DNA from: Polytrichum commune
Lineage: Eukaryota; Streptophyta; Polytrichopsida; Polytrichales; Polytrichaceae
Direction of reading: 5' to 3'
Assembly: GCA_950295325.1 (NCBI GenBank)
Contig: OX485808.1
Location: 22,650,527 to 22,714,526 of the forward strand
Length of the DNA: 64,000 nucleotides
The translations under genes and the position numbers were made by a program. The notes below the pieces were generated by a model that saw nothing but the letters and a program-made list of their open reading frames with translations, had not been told where the DNA came from and ran no database searches. Positions 35,220-47,000 of this stretch are shown here, piece after piece (position 1 is the stretch's first letter; the number at the start of each line of letters is the position of its first letter).

Positions 35220-36434
35220 ATGCTAAGACTTCGTGCTTGTTTCAATGACGGAGGAGGCAAAAGCGATATGCATGAAGGGGGAGGACGAGAAGAGGGACAG
35301 GACTCAAACTCTTTAGTTTTAGGCAAGGGAATTGAGCGAAAGGAGAGCGAATCAAGAGATATATGTGACAAAGTGGCCATGGACTTGCAACCATCTGCCC
35401 CGTTTGCGTCTTCCTCGTCTTTCCCATCCCCTCATGTCATGGAATCGCCACAAACATTAGAAGAAATCCAATTTGCATATCAAAAACTACAAAACATGCA
35501 TTCAGAATCTCTGTTGGGGACTGCGCCTCCACCACCATCAGGGCTTGCGTCGAGGGTATCATTATGGAACACTACTCATAATGGAGATGTGCCGAGTGTC
35601 CGGCCTTGGTCATCATGCGGCACCACGACTCTAAGCGGCAGCGGCTATGACCGGCCGCGGTCAGTGGGGACATACTTTTCACCCAACAAAATTGCACATA
35701 GAGGAGGCACATTGAGCACCATACCTAATAGTGTGTCTCATCAAGATGGCCCTTGCCTCACGTCCCTTCAGGAATTGTTACAAAAAACCACCAATGCAAA
35801 GAAAGTATCATCCAAACCACGGGAATCTAATTGTCAAACGGTTGATCCATCCTCGGGAAGGCTTTTGAACAAACTAAGGAACCTCGATGAGATCCTACGG
35901 AGCTTGGACGATTCTTTACTTTGTAGGAAATTCACTTCTTTGACCAACAAAATGGCTACCCCGCAATTGGAGGATACACAAACACCTTCCACTGTGGCAA
36001 ATTTGTTAGACCGAGGCCAAACCCCGACATGCTTTGCTCCTATTGTTGATAGAACCAAGGATTTGACACCTATGGTAGCTCCAAAATTGGGAACTATGTC
36101 ACAAGTAGGGTCAAGGCATGCGACGACCTTGGAGAGACAATTGGCCGAGAGTGATGCCAATTGGCTAGGAGGTGATAGTGTTGGGGCCATCCATGATCCT
36201 CAATTTTTTGCAACCCATCTTGCAACAAAGGTTGTAAAACAAGATATTCCCCTCTTGCTTTCAAGGTATTCGAGTGCCAAAAACTCGACTCCATCTTCTA
36301 CCCACAGTCAAGAAGGTCCAATAAAAGAGGTGTTGTCACGTGTTGATTTTTTGGAGCAGCAGATAGCTCGGAGCATGGAATGCCTACGAGGAAAGCTTCA
36401 ACGACGGGTACGGTTTCTTCATGCATGTGTGTAA
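35220..36434 (+). CDS. Uncharacterised 404-residue protein, Ser/Thr/Pro-rich with a C-terminal coiled coil
   Basis: A single open frame of 404 codons, much longer than chance in this DNA and GC-richer than its surroundings. I do not recognise the family. The start at 35220 is the first ATG; in-frame alternatives lie at 35268 and 35379 (MDLQPSAPFASSS). Residues about 50-150 are low-complexity and rich in Ser, Pro, Gly and Thr (APPPPSGLASRV, SSCGTTTLSGSGYDRPRS). Helical pieces appear at QTLEEIQFAYQKLQNMH, LLNKLRNLDEILRSLDDSLL and near the end KEVLSRVDFLEQQIARSMEC. There is no signal peptide or membrane span. After GKLQRR comes a plausible donor (GGGTACGG at 36406), so the frame may be one exon of a larger gene. 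It could be a scaffold-like or cytoskeletal protein, but that is a guess. Confidence 0.55.
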   Translation: MLRLRACFNDGGGKSDMHEGGGREEGQDSNSLVLGKGIERKESESRDICDKVAMDLQPSAPFASSSSFPSPHVMESPQTLEEIQFAYQKLQNMHSESLLGTAPPPPSGLASRVSLWNTTHNGDVPSVRPWSSCGTTTLSGSGYDRPRSVGTYFSPNKIAHRGGTLSTIPNSVSHQDGPCLTSLQELLQKTTNAKKVSSKPRESNCQTVDPSSGRLLNKLRNLDEILRSLDDSLLCRKFTSLTNKMATPQLEDTQTPSTVANLLDRGQTPTCFAPIVDRTKDLTPMVAPKLGTMSQVGSRHATTLERQLAESDANWLGGDSVGAIHDPQFFATHLATKVVKQDIPLLLSRYSSAKNSTPSSTHSQEGPIKEVLSRVDFLEQQIARSMECLRGKLQRRVRFLHACV

Positions 36435-38102
36435 ATGTGCTCATTATATATTATGCCACAATTTTGTGTTTCCTCATATTTACAAGATTTCAATTCTTAA
36501 ATACAAGATCAATTTGCCTCAACTAGTCATCATATCTTCTTTAGAAAGGAATACTGATTAATTTTTTGAATTTGGGCTCACATTTAACCTAAATGTTTGT
36601 TCCAATATTTTGGGACTATGATCATGTTGTAATCAACATCTTAGACAACCCATTAGTCGACAAGAGGTGTCAAACAAAAGTCTGCAAATATTTTCAAACA
36701 ACGTATCCATTGTTTGAATGTACATTTGACTCAACACATCCATTGTTTGGATATACATTTGAATCAACACATTCACACGGAAGATGAATTCAGCAAAGAT
36801 TTTCGGAAAAGCAGATATTCTAACAATGTCAGAGGCACTACTTTCAAATGTTTCTACTCCTTCTCACCCAACGATTTGAAGAAAGGGGGGGGGGAAAAAA
36901 AAAAAAAAAAAAAAAAAAAGCTGAGAAACGACAGCAGTAATATCCGTGTCTGTCTATGTATCAATTTCACCCTTCCATGTTCAACGGTCTTGAAATACAT
37001 CTTTTTGCAAAGTATGTTCATCGTGAACCCTAATTGTCTCCATTGTTTGGATTTTACCAGCCAAAAAGATGCATAACACGTAAACGAACACTGGGAAAGA
37101 AGGTGGTTGTTATCCTCCAGAGGCAACTGTTCTCTTCATTTCAGCAACGCTTGACGAGGTATTGTATCAGGCGCTCTAATATATCATCACTAGTGCAGGA
37201 ATGGGTTTCCATGCGGGATTCAAGAGGGTCACAACCAATGTGGGGATGACACGTAGCAGAAGGTTGAAGGAAGAGTAGTATACTGTGTCTGTGGGAATAG
37301 AGAGAGCCTGCTATGGTGTGATAATCAACAAATGAGGCCGAATGGAACTTGGAAGTCCATCACAAGAACAATAGAGAACATCTTTTGACAGAAAGTTTTA
37401 AGTGTTTTGAATGGAACACAACCCACAATTAGTCCACAAGCTCTGAATTGCTGTCCTGCAGTTTTCATTTCTGAGGTTTGATATCTTATTATTAAGATAT
37501 ACAATTCAATCCATTTTTTAGAGTTCGATCCCCGTACATGATTTGTAAAGAAGTGATTCCACTTTGATTGTAGGCAGTGTCGAGTGAGATCGAGCCTTGG
37601 AGTACTTTTGGTAGGTTCTTTGATACCATAATTGATGTTGATTATTGATACATACCATGAATTCAATTATATACTGGACCAACATTGGTTTTTAACCAGT
37701 ATCGGTCAGGTATCATCTTTTATTGATACCATTTGGGTATTTGTAATGAGGATTTCACATTTTTCGATACTAGCAGGGTATTTATAGTTGACAGTGGTTC
37801 TTTTCCTTAAAGAAATTTCAATACCATTCATGTCCATATACCCATGCAAGAACCTTCACACCTGAGCAAAATCACTCTAGTATCAATGTGGTATAGAAAT
37901 GACAATGATTTTGTTACCTTGGCATGCCCACCAAATATCATTATTTGACTAGTATTACAATTTTGATACCCATGGGTAGGTTCCTTTAATACCATTATTG
38001 ATGTTGATTGATGTACTCATGGACTCACCTATTATACCGGTCCAACATTCGAAAGCAACGATTGATCACAAACCCCAGGTTCATCAGCTGCTTCAAGGAT
38101 TC
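36435..38102. other. Intergenic; short repeats
   Basis: A 30-bp-class tandem pair lies at about 36703-36765 (catccattgtttg...cattt). A G9A-rich run (about 36886-36920) may be miscounted. Direct repeats about 365 bp apart occur at 37607-37690 and 37973-38060 (ggtaggttc, ataccat-attgatgttgatt, ggtccaacatt). They could be remnants of a small retroelement. No gene seen. Confidence 0.4.
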
Positions 38103-38105
38103 TAA

Positions 38106-38675
38106 GGGGTTGTTTACATCATGGACCATGAAGTCATCCCTTGTTCCTCTAAAATATGAGATTGGCCGTTACACTCGTTCCAAGACCATTTCGGTTTACA
38201 TCAAGAAAAAAAAATAGGAGTGACCATGGAACTTGAGTCCCCAAAAGGCCTATTTTTAGGCCTACGTTATCCAATGTCATGGTCCAACGGGTTTTGCAGT
38301 GGGAGAGGCAAAAGAGATTCTCTCGCCGCAAATGTCACAGATCCATGGCAAAGAAATGCCATTTTATTTTTATTCTCACCAAACGTGTTTCATAGTTACG
38401 AGGAAAGAAGGGAAGAAGAAGGGGAGAAGGTCAAACATGAAGAAGAAAAAAATCCCAAAATTTCCCTTTTTGGACATATATTGAAAAAACCGGCACATCC
38501 ATTTTTCAGTGCATGGTCACTTCTCTTGGCCCACATTCGGTTTACACCTAGGTCACGAGCCCAAAGACTTTAAAGATGCATTTCTTTAGAAATCAGACCA
38601 TGGAAGTGTGACCATGGAGGAAAGCGCCGTCTAACATCATGAGACAACGGCATGGTCCATGATGTAAGCAGCCCG
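38106..38675. mobile_element. Harbinger-like MITE, 570 bp
   Basis: Left end GGGGTTGTTTACATCATGGA; right end, inverted, CGGGCTGCTTACATCATGGA. TAA on both sides (38103-38105 and 38676-38678). The GGGnTG-TTTACA pattern matches the other Harbinger-like ends. A frame of 117 codons inside (38220-38573) has no recognisable domain. Confidence 0.8.
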
Positions 38676-39150
38676 TAATTTCTTAGGTGCAAGGTGTTGG
38701 GAATATATTGAAAGCTATTTATCGTGTTCTTTTAAGCATATATAGAATGTGACACGGGCACTTCTTGTTCTCACAGGACACGATCACAGATCCATGACAG
38801 TTCTGTGAGTTCTAGTGGCATGTGTCCTTCAGGACCGACGCTGCACTGCGAGCTGTGAAGCGCCAAGTCAAGAATCTACTCAACCAACAACCACAACCAC
38901 AACCACAACAACAAGCCTCCACAACCCTCATCGCAAGGTGCGTTGCAACTGTCCGGGGAGATTCTTGGCCATAAATCCCTCAAATTCCCAGTGCATCGAA
39001 GTCCAACCGGTTACAAGTTGAGATCTGTTGGTTTTTCTTTCATTGATGTGAGGCATATTCCATAGATTCCCTAAAACAATGGTTCATTTTCCTGATGTCT
39101 TGAACTTCAATCGGTTATTTCTCAAACTCAAACTAGTTCATTTGTAACTA

Positions 39151-39667
39151 TACCAAATTGTCCTATTAGTGTGGGTTACCGTTTGGAGTTTCGTGTTGCT
39201 ATGACTTTTTCTTTTTTTTATCAAGTGTACGATTTTGTACTCAAGCTACGTAGATAGATACTCCTTCCGTTCCATAAAGATTGTCCGTGTTCTGAACTTT
39301 GGTGAGATTAAGGCATGCTGACCATTGACCGAGTGATTGTGAGTATGACACTTATGAAAGAAAACAACGACTACTCTGAAATGCCCCCGCGAAGTTGCGG
39401 TGTCGAAAGACTTCTTCATGAAGAAAGTTTGGCAGAAAAATATTTGACTTTGAGCCTCAAATTTCTAGCCGGGCGGATAAATTGGACAATCAGTTTGAGA
39501 CAAAAGGATCTAGGAGGTAGGACAATCATTTTGGGACGGAAGGAATAGTCAGTATGCACATCAAAGAACATGATACAACTTACTTGGCAAAAAAGGATGA
39601 TGTTGGCAAAAAGTTATAGCAACACGTAACTCCAAATGGTAACCCACACTAATTGGACAATTCCGTG
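39151..39667. mobile_element. TA-target MITE, GGAGTTAC family, split by a nested MITE
   Basis: Left arm tcctattagtgtgggttacc...tgttgctat pairs with right arm atagcaacacgtaactccaa...ctaattggaca; TA on both sides (39149-39150, 39668-39669). Without the nested element it is about 230 bp, close to the 216-217 bp copies elsewhere. Confidence 0.75.
39261..39545. mobile_element. Stowaway-like MITE nested in the TA-target MITE
   Basis: Ends CTCCTTCCGTTCCATAAAGA and, inverted, TTCCTTCCGTCCCAAAATGA, the classic Stowaway type (CTCCCTCCGTYCCA). TA at 39259-39260 and 39546-39547. 285 bp; inserted after the host MITE at 39151-39667. Confidence 0.85.
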
Positions 39668-39835
39668 TAGATGTCGGTTCTCCCCATTCATTGGTGCGTT
39701 GGGTGATTGAAGCACAATGTAAGCGAAATGTGTAAATGAATGCCATACTTAAATATCTTACATCATAATTTGTTGACGATCCAAAGGTTTGGGAATTGTT
39801 GATTGATGATTGGACCACATGAACGAGGGGATGAG

Positions 39836-40036
39836 GGAATTATCGTATACGAGCGTACCTCTCATCCATCCAACATGAATGCTTGATTTCCTGTAGGTTT
39901 GTTGCCAATGCATCTCAAGGACCTCTACTAGCCTTATTCGGGGTATTTAAATTTTATTTAACCAAAAAGTGTAACCTTCATGATGCAAACTATTTATGTT
40001 CGATGAGTGAGAGGTATGCTTACATACAATAATTCC
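39836..40036. mobile_element. Fold-back element, GTATACGA-end family, copy 2
   Basis: Left arm ggaattatcgtatacgagcg then tacctctcatccatccaaca; the right arm read inverted gives ggaattattgtatgtaagca then tacctctcactcat. Same family as 15803 and 40442. Confidence 0.6.
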
Positions 40037-40441
40037 TTCTCTCCATGAAAGTGTAGTGGTACTATTTTGTCACTACATTTTTGTAAGATAACTACAATGA
40101 TATGGGCAGTTAGGTTGACCCATGCTATTTTATCGAGAATATGTTTTGAATATGAATTATTGAGTATCAAGAATACATGAAATCATTTTTGTTATCGTGG
40201 TTGCTATACGGACAAATCAAAAAAAGTTCTAAGATTTTGTGATATGGTTTTGACCCAAGGTGATTTGCTTGGGTAAAGAGTCAAAGTGCTCACAAGTCAA
40301 GCTAATTGCACATATTGACTGGTGTAGTTTAGGCCCATGTTGTCATGGCATGTAGCACCCATGCATATGAATTAATGTCCATGCACCATAAGTTCAACGT
40401 GCCGGCCATATTGGACTTTTGGATGGACAACTACATGAAGT

Positions 40442-40627
40442 GAGCAAATTATTGTATACAAGCTCACCTCTCATTCATCCAACATAAAAGTCTTGAAATA
40501 ATATACATTCCAAAAGCTACTTTTTGTAGTTCGTTTGACCTTTGAGGTGAATGACCAACAAACCTAAGGGAGGGTCAAGTTTTAATGTTGGATGGATGAG
40601 AGGTAAGCTTGTATACGATAATTGCCT
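40442..40627. mobile_element. Fold-back element, GTATACGA-end family, copy 3
   Basis: Left arm gcaaattattgtatacaagc then tcacctctcattcatccaac; inverted right arm gcaattatcgtatacaagct then tacctctcatccatccaaca. Non-coding. Confidence 0.65.
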
Positions 40628-40945
40628 CGCTTCTAACTACGTCATACACCCTTGCTGTTCAAAAGCTCTAAAATATATAGTAGACTAGCTTAGGCCCGTG
40701 CCATCCAACCCATAACTTACACATATGCATATGACTTGAATTGGTAAGGTTTGAAGGCTAATATGATATGGAAGTAGTTGGTGTTTGACAAGTTTTTTTT
40801 GTGTAGTCATTCTTACCTCTACATGTGAGCCCCTCACATTGACCATGCCACCGCCGACGGCATACCGTTTTGAAACTTTGGAGCGGTGACTACATCACCG
40901 TCCATGCATCATCCCAGTCATTCCAAAGTTTAGTGTCATAAACCA

Positions 40946-41839
40946 CACTAAATATGATACTTGGTGTCATAGGGCATTGAATGTCCCTATGGTAACTTTT
41001 TGGATGACACTTCTTATGAGTAAGTGAACAAAATGTTGTCATGGATGATGGATGAGTTCATCCGTTGGCCCAAACCCTACCTTCTCTTGTCAACAACTTG
41101 TGATGCAATATTGTCATGGATGATTGAAATTTGGATGAAAACCCACTTGGTAAGTGACAGTCATTGCAACACTATACATCTATAATCCCCAAAAAAATTA
41201 CAAGGAATGACAAGTAATGTTAGGCTAACATTTAGCGATGGTGACACTCTACCGCAGTTTATAATTTGTATTGAGCAAGACAATTAGAATCGGTGACACT
41301 AAGGGTTGCTTTACACCTAGAGGCCGGGCCAATTCCCCTCGAGGCCGATTGCATGAAATTTCAGCCCCTTTTGGGTTGGAGGCCGGCCTCAACTACACAT
41401 TATAATAAGATTATGATGGGGGCCAATTTTTCCATATGTAAAGGCCTTAAGGCCAAGAAGCTAGGCCGATTCAATAAACCTAGCATAATCCAACGGATCT
41501 AGCATAATCTAGCATAGAGCCGTTCATATTTCCACATAATCCAATGGATATAGTTCGTTGAAAAAATCATATATATATATATATTTTTTTTAAATTAATT
41601 GAAATGTGACATTGGTCCTCCATTTTGGGTGCACCCAATTCAACGAGCTTGGGCCGTGTCAGACCATGCATTTTTTGATTAAAAACTTCATACCACCAAA
41701 TTGGCCCGGCCTCCATGTGCAGAGGGGTTGGGACCGATTTCAATCTTTTGGCCAATCACAAGTGAAGATTTCAAGCCTCTTACACAACGAATTGGCCCGG
41801 CCTCTAGGTGTAAAGCGGCCCTAAGTATCACATTTAGTG
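40946..41839. mobile_element. TA-target MITE, CACTAA-end family, split by a Harbinger-like MITE
   Basis: Ends CACTAAATATGATA and, inverted, CACTAAATGTGATA. TA follows on the right; the left neighbour is CA, a decayed TA. Without the nested 519 bp and its TAA duplication the length is about 370 bp, against 366 for the intact copy at 5276-5641, and the interiors align. Confidence 0.75.
41303..41821. mobile_element. Harbinger-like MITE, 519 bp, nested
   Basis: Left end GGGTTGCTTTACACCTAGAG; right end, inverted, GGGCCGCTTTACACCTAGAG; the match continues through gccgggccaattc. TAA on both sides (41300-41302, 41822-41824). The first dozen end bases match the autonomous Harbinger at 7743 (GGGCCG-TTTACAC), so that transposase is a candidate mobiliser. 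Confidence 0.88.
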
Positions 41840-41914
41840 TAGTAGATATTCTCCACTTGAGGAATGTGCAATGAGCAATGTGTGATAATCGGTGTCCTCT
41901 ACGTCCTGGACAGG

Positions 41915-43055
41915 AATGTCGATGCAGGAGGAGAAGAAGCAGCAGCAGAAAGATTAGATACCCACCACAGTAAAAATCCGATCTCACAAGAAGATGGCAC
42001 TCTTCCTCAGGAGATTGAAGGAGGAGCGTCGTCGGAAACCATCAAAGATTCTGCAAGTCTTAGGAGGACAGTGAAGACACTGGAGGAGAGATATGCGGCT
42101 CTTTCAGCTGTGACTCAACAACTGGCTGTAAGTTAGATAGATACCTGCATGACCGTAGAGATGATATTTGTGGCATCAAGGATTATTCTGACCTCCGAGT
42201 TGCATGTTGCCGCTCTACAGCAAGGGGCTGAGGAAGTCAAGAAACAATGCAGCGAACATAGCTTGGAGATCGAGGTACATAAACCATATCACCATTCCTC
42301 AACTTCGACAATGACTTCAGCTTACCACTTTCCCTTCACAAAACCCAAAGACACAGACAGAATCTTTGATAGTTTCCATTGAGCTTGATGATCATCTTAG
42401 GGTGGGTTGACACTAGGTTCCAAGGCCAAAGACACTCCACAATCCAGCAACCTTGTTGGTCCAGAGCAAAATTCTGGACCTGAGTTTACACTCGGGCCTG
42501 GGTCCTAGAAATGTAAAGATGAAGTGGCACTAATGTGACTTCATCACTTTCCACTCAAATCTCATCGGTCCACACTCGAGATACCTACTCCTATCAATTT
42601 GGGAAACCAATCTTAAGCAGGTTTCTTTGACAGGACCTTAAAAGTTGGACCCACCCTTAGGTCTGGTGACCGTAGCACTTCCCTTCACAAAAACCAAAAC
42701 CAATGGGAAGTCTTAGGTTAAATTTGGTTAACTTAGCTCCTGTGAAAACGTCCAAAAAAGTTCATCTGAACAATGGGAATCCAGCGGGATGGCAGCTCTG
42801 CTGGTCTGCTATCAATCAGCTCTGCATTGACAACGAGCTCTTCCGAAACGAGCTTCGACAGCACCAAAGCCCAGGTATCACCCTAAACTCTAAACCCTCC
42901 ACACTAGGTATCGAGCGGTTCATTGCATTACAGAAAGGTCGCTTAATGCCAAAACTATGTAAAGAGTTTGACAACCCACCGACACAATCTGGATTCTAAC
43001 TGTACTGAATGCTAACTCTACAGATGGTGATGGCAATGGTCAGACACAAGAGTGA
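41915..43055 (+). CDS. Small coiled-coil protein, last four exons (5' end not found)
   Basis: Four exons join in frame: up to 42127 (acceptor near 41913, donor GTAAGT), 42221-42274, 42820-42874 and 43024-43055, ending in TGA. The joined reading runs ...SLRRTVKTLEERYAALSAVT, QQLA, QGAEEVKKQCSEHSLEIE, LCIDNELFRNELRQHQSP, DGDGNGQTQE. It has heptad-like Leu/Ala spacing over about 60 residues and a polar tail; I do not recognise the family. No ATG in frame lies within the first exon downstream of its acceptor, and the MITE at 40946-41839 lies immediately upstream, so the first exon is farther left or the gene was disturbed by that insertion. The gene is convergent with RRN3. A Harbinger-like MITE (42400-42656) sits in the second of these introns. 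Confidence 0.5.
42400..42656. mobile_element. Harbinger-like MITE, 257 bp, in an intron
   Basis: Left end GGGTGGGTTGACACTAGGTT and inverted right end GGGTGGGTCCAACTTTTAAG share their first eight bases. TTA on both sides (42397-42399, 42657-42659). It lies in the second visible intron of the coiled-coil gene, same family as 1-223 by its gggtcc-rich interior. Confidence 0.65.
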
Positions 43056-44036
43056 AGATCAGCAACTACTGTATGTGGTATCCATCATATTTACTATACC
43101 ATTCTACAAACAATTGGTACATGTTGACACGAACTCATGTAATACCACTCCAAATAATTAGCAGGGTATTTGAGGTATACACCTCAGGGGTTAAGAGATC
43201 ATTATCAAAGCAAGTCCTCTCCCATTGTAAGGCACAATATCAGAGCTACTGAATTGCCCAAAACAAAAAGCACACACTGCAATAGAACGGTATTGTTATT
43301 TACCCAGAAGAGTCGACAGGAACAGGATAGGACGACCCAATATTGCAACATGTTGAGAGCCTAAACACTGTTGAGATAGCATGAGCACACTAAACACTTT
43401 TTGACCAAGTGGAAATGGAAGGAACCAATTTAGAGGTAGCCAAAATAATACACAGCACAATACACAAAAGTCTATTAATGAAGTGTCCAAATAATCAAAG
43501 GGCTCACAAGCTGTAGAGAACTTTGACAACATCTGTTGCGGGAGGTAGTCTCACGGAACTTATAAATCTGTATCCTGTATGCCTCAACTAATTCTTGTAA
43601 CTCACATATTTCCAAAAATCGTCACCGCAGCCACCACACCAGCGTGTTCAGCTGGTGAAGAATCACATTCACTACAAGGGCAATATTCATCATCATCTTA
43701 GCAGTGCAGCTTACTACCACTTCTTAAGTTGGAGAAGCTTCGCACCTCACTACATAATAAATACTATTTCATCATCATCTGGTAGAGTTAACATAGGGTG
43801 ACAAACTAAAAGGGGCTTCTCATCCGGCACTTTTCAAGGTAGGCCAAGTCCATCCCCTGCAATGTTCACTAAAAAAAGAGATTTGTGAGCCAGGTCCAAA
43901 TCGTGTAACTACTAGCTAAGAGCAAAATTTCTCGTATGCATGCATGCCCCCATTGCACCTGGAAAAATCTGTAAATAATTGCTTCTCGCGTTCCTAGCTG
44001 TACCTATCATACAGAACTTGTCTCGGTCAAAATCTC
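43056..44036. other. Convergent 3' regions of the coiled-coil gene and RRN3
   Basis: Both 3' untranslated regions must fall here. No gene or repeat is recognised; frames of 60-80 codons are not supported. Confidence 0.4.
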
Positions 44037-47000
44037 TCATGTAAAAAGAGACGGGTGAAGCACTGCTGGAAGTCTCGCCGGCATCCTCGGCAACTCCCGT
44101 GGTGGAGTATACATGGCCCGGGGCGGCGTGTAGGACATGTGGTCCAAGAAAGACTCAACAAATGCCCCATCATCACTATTGAAGCTCCCGACCTCAAATC
44201 CTCTCGTGGTGATGATCTCAGTCCCTCCTTGCCTTTCTCTGTAATCCTCCCTGTCAAGATCGTCCTCATCATCATTAAAGGCTTGATCTAACCCTCCCAT
44301 CAACGAGGTTGCGAACGCCATATCTTGAAGAGAGTCATCCTCCCAAGAGGAGCTTGGTTCTGAGAATGTTGCGTTAACAAAGTCCTCATCTTCTTCTGAT
44401 AAATCCTCCTGCATTTCTGGAGGCTCAACCATCGACCACTGGATGAAATATGGACGGATAAACCTATCTGACTGGCGTAGAAGATAAGGATCGAAGGGGA
44501 AGAACATGTCAAGTCTACCCTCGCCTCCAAATGATCCCGATATTTGGGACCCAGCCATCTCCCTTGAATCCTCCCAAGCCCTACAGTCCACAAGTTGTGC
44601 TATGCTAGCCTGCTTCACAAACTCCTCAACCACAGAAGGCAAGCAAACATTCAATGGCTTGAGATGATGCTCAACAAGTTCTTGCAAAGGTAGGTTTCTT
44701 AGTACACGTTTCAGCTTATGATCCTCTGTTAGTTCCCGCAATCTAAAACAGAGGACGTACATCACTGCTTGGCAAGCAGAGTAGAAAACCCCATGTACAA
44801 GTGGGTCCGCAGTGGACATGGATGGGTTCCTCCGGTCGTCTGCTAGTTGAGCATAAGAGACGCACCATTCTAGCAGTCTCCTTACAGACTCCAGAACAAC
44901 AGAGAGAGGAAGGTAATTTGCCCTTGCAAGATAACTTGCTAGATAGGCGGCTGCGGACATCCTCGTCTGAGCAGGCCGAGACTTCGAGACAAATATGTCA
45001 CAGAGAAGACTGGCGAAGGTGTTCCCGCAGGTTGCAGGAGACAAGGAGCACATGTAGAAGAGCAGAAATTGAGTGAACTTGGACTTGTAAGTGTCCAAAA
45101 TAGTTGTCTGGAATGATCTAATGAGTGCTTCAAACACTTGGTTTCCGTGTCCATTGTTCACGCACATCTGTAAGTGCTCCAGAGTCATGTCCATCATGAC
45201 ATCCATCTTGTCAGCTATCTCATCCAGTGTAGGAAGGGGCCCATTCCGGACTTGTCGGGAGGCAATTGCACCATGTTGTTGCTTGGCTTCACAGCCAGGA
45301 CCAGTGGCATCAGCTGCACTCAAACCCTCCTCGGCATCCTTCACTCCCGCTTCGTCATCATCATCCAGATTCATATGGAACATAAACACCTTACTGCTGT
45401 CCTCTTCCCTCACAATATCCTCCCACCTTATCTCTACATCAATCTCAACAAGACGATCCACTATAAGTGAAAGCATCTGCCCACCCAGAGCACCGCCCAA
45501 TGAACTGCTCTCCAATCTCAACAGATTCTCAACATACAACGCCAACCACTGCTTCTCAATTGTCCTATGTGGCATTCTCTGAACGACAATATGTTGTAGC
45601 CGAAATGCAGCTGTGGGCACAAGCTCCAAAATTTGTACCAGTGACAAATGGAGCCGTTCCAATACCTGCACATGCAAAATAGGACCATCGGGTTACTTAC
45701 TCAATGATCACAATACGACTTAAGAGTTGGCCTAAACATTCACATCTTCCAATCACCCATCCCAGTCTAAATCTGCGAATCCATCGAAACCAAAAATGTA
45801 AGAAACGTAAGCCATATACAGCAATTGGAACCAGGCCTCGTTGTGGAGATAATTTGTGAATACTTAACTGACATACTAAAAACTTCCCATCTGCATAGCA
45901 ACTATCGCTGCAAGATACGGCGCACAAAAACGAAAGATGACCCTTTCACAACTATAATACTGAAGTCTCGAATCCATCAGCGTCTCAACAATGGGAAAAA
46001 CCAAATTCAGTGCCTAATGTTAGGGGTTGACATTAGAGTAATATCTTTAAGTCTCTGCAATCTAGCGCAAGCTGAAATTCCAGCAAGGAATGGACATCCA
46101 GAGCTTAAAAGAAAAGAGTGATTACCACTAGATAATCCAGTGTTACAAACATCCACGCACGTGTAGGCACCAAACAAATATAGAATCATGAGACACCCAC
46201 GCTAGGCCATCCCAAATATCTAAGTCCACAACATAAAGGCGTTTCCTCTTTAGAGTACATTCTATTGACTACACAGACTTCACCAACGAAGAACCTGCTG
46301 ATTCCAGCCACCAGAATCTTGGAACCATTTTCTACGAAATTAAATCATATTAAGTGGACTTTGCTGAATCATAATGAATCTAGGGGTTGCAGACGAAATC
46401 CTTCGCTGCTAACCTCTCGTTGAGGATAGAGAACCGGAAGTGCCACAACTAATCAGATTTCCGACAATCCTAAACCCAGAACCATAAACCTGGAAAAATA
46501 CCATGGCACATGGAAGGTACACGGTAGACGTTACTGTCACTGCGGGAGAGCTCCATGAACCTCAACCCAAAGTGAAAGGAGACAAGCTTTCCAGGCCCCA
46601 TTATCTTTAAATCATATCCTCCGCTTTATACCATATTATATTGAGTGAACTGAATCTCAACGAATCTAACAGTTGTAAAAGGTTCGCTTTGCTCCTTATC
46701 TTCTGTTCGAGTAGAAATATCAGGAGCGCTCAAACCATTCAAGTTACCAAAAACCATTAACTTGGTAGACAAGCGGTCATATGGTAGGAAGTGATAAGAC
46801 AATGGATTGAACTTATCAAAATCTCGGCAAGATGTTCAGCCGCTTGCATGCACAGCTTCTCCGTGGTCCTCCGAAATAATATTAGAAGACATCCAGCTAA
46901 GTATAAATGGACCTAAGAGCTTTAGAAGGCAACTTACGCTGCACACGTCATGTTCAAGATAGAAAGCTCAGGAAGGCTCAAACCATTGCAAACCAATCCA

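Noticed and set aside
45091-45582. 163-codon plus-strand frame
   Set aside because: Antisense shadow of RRN3 exon 2.
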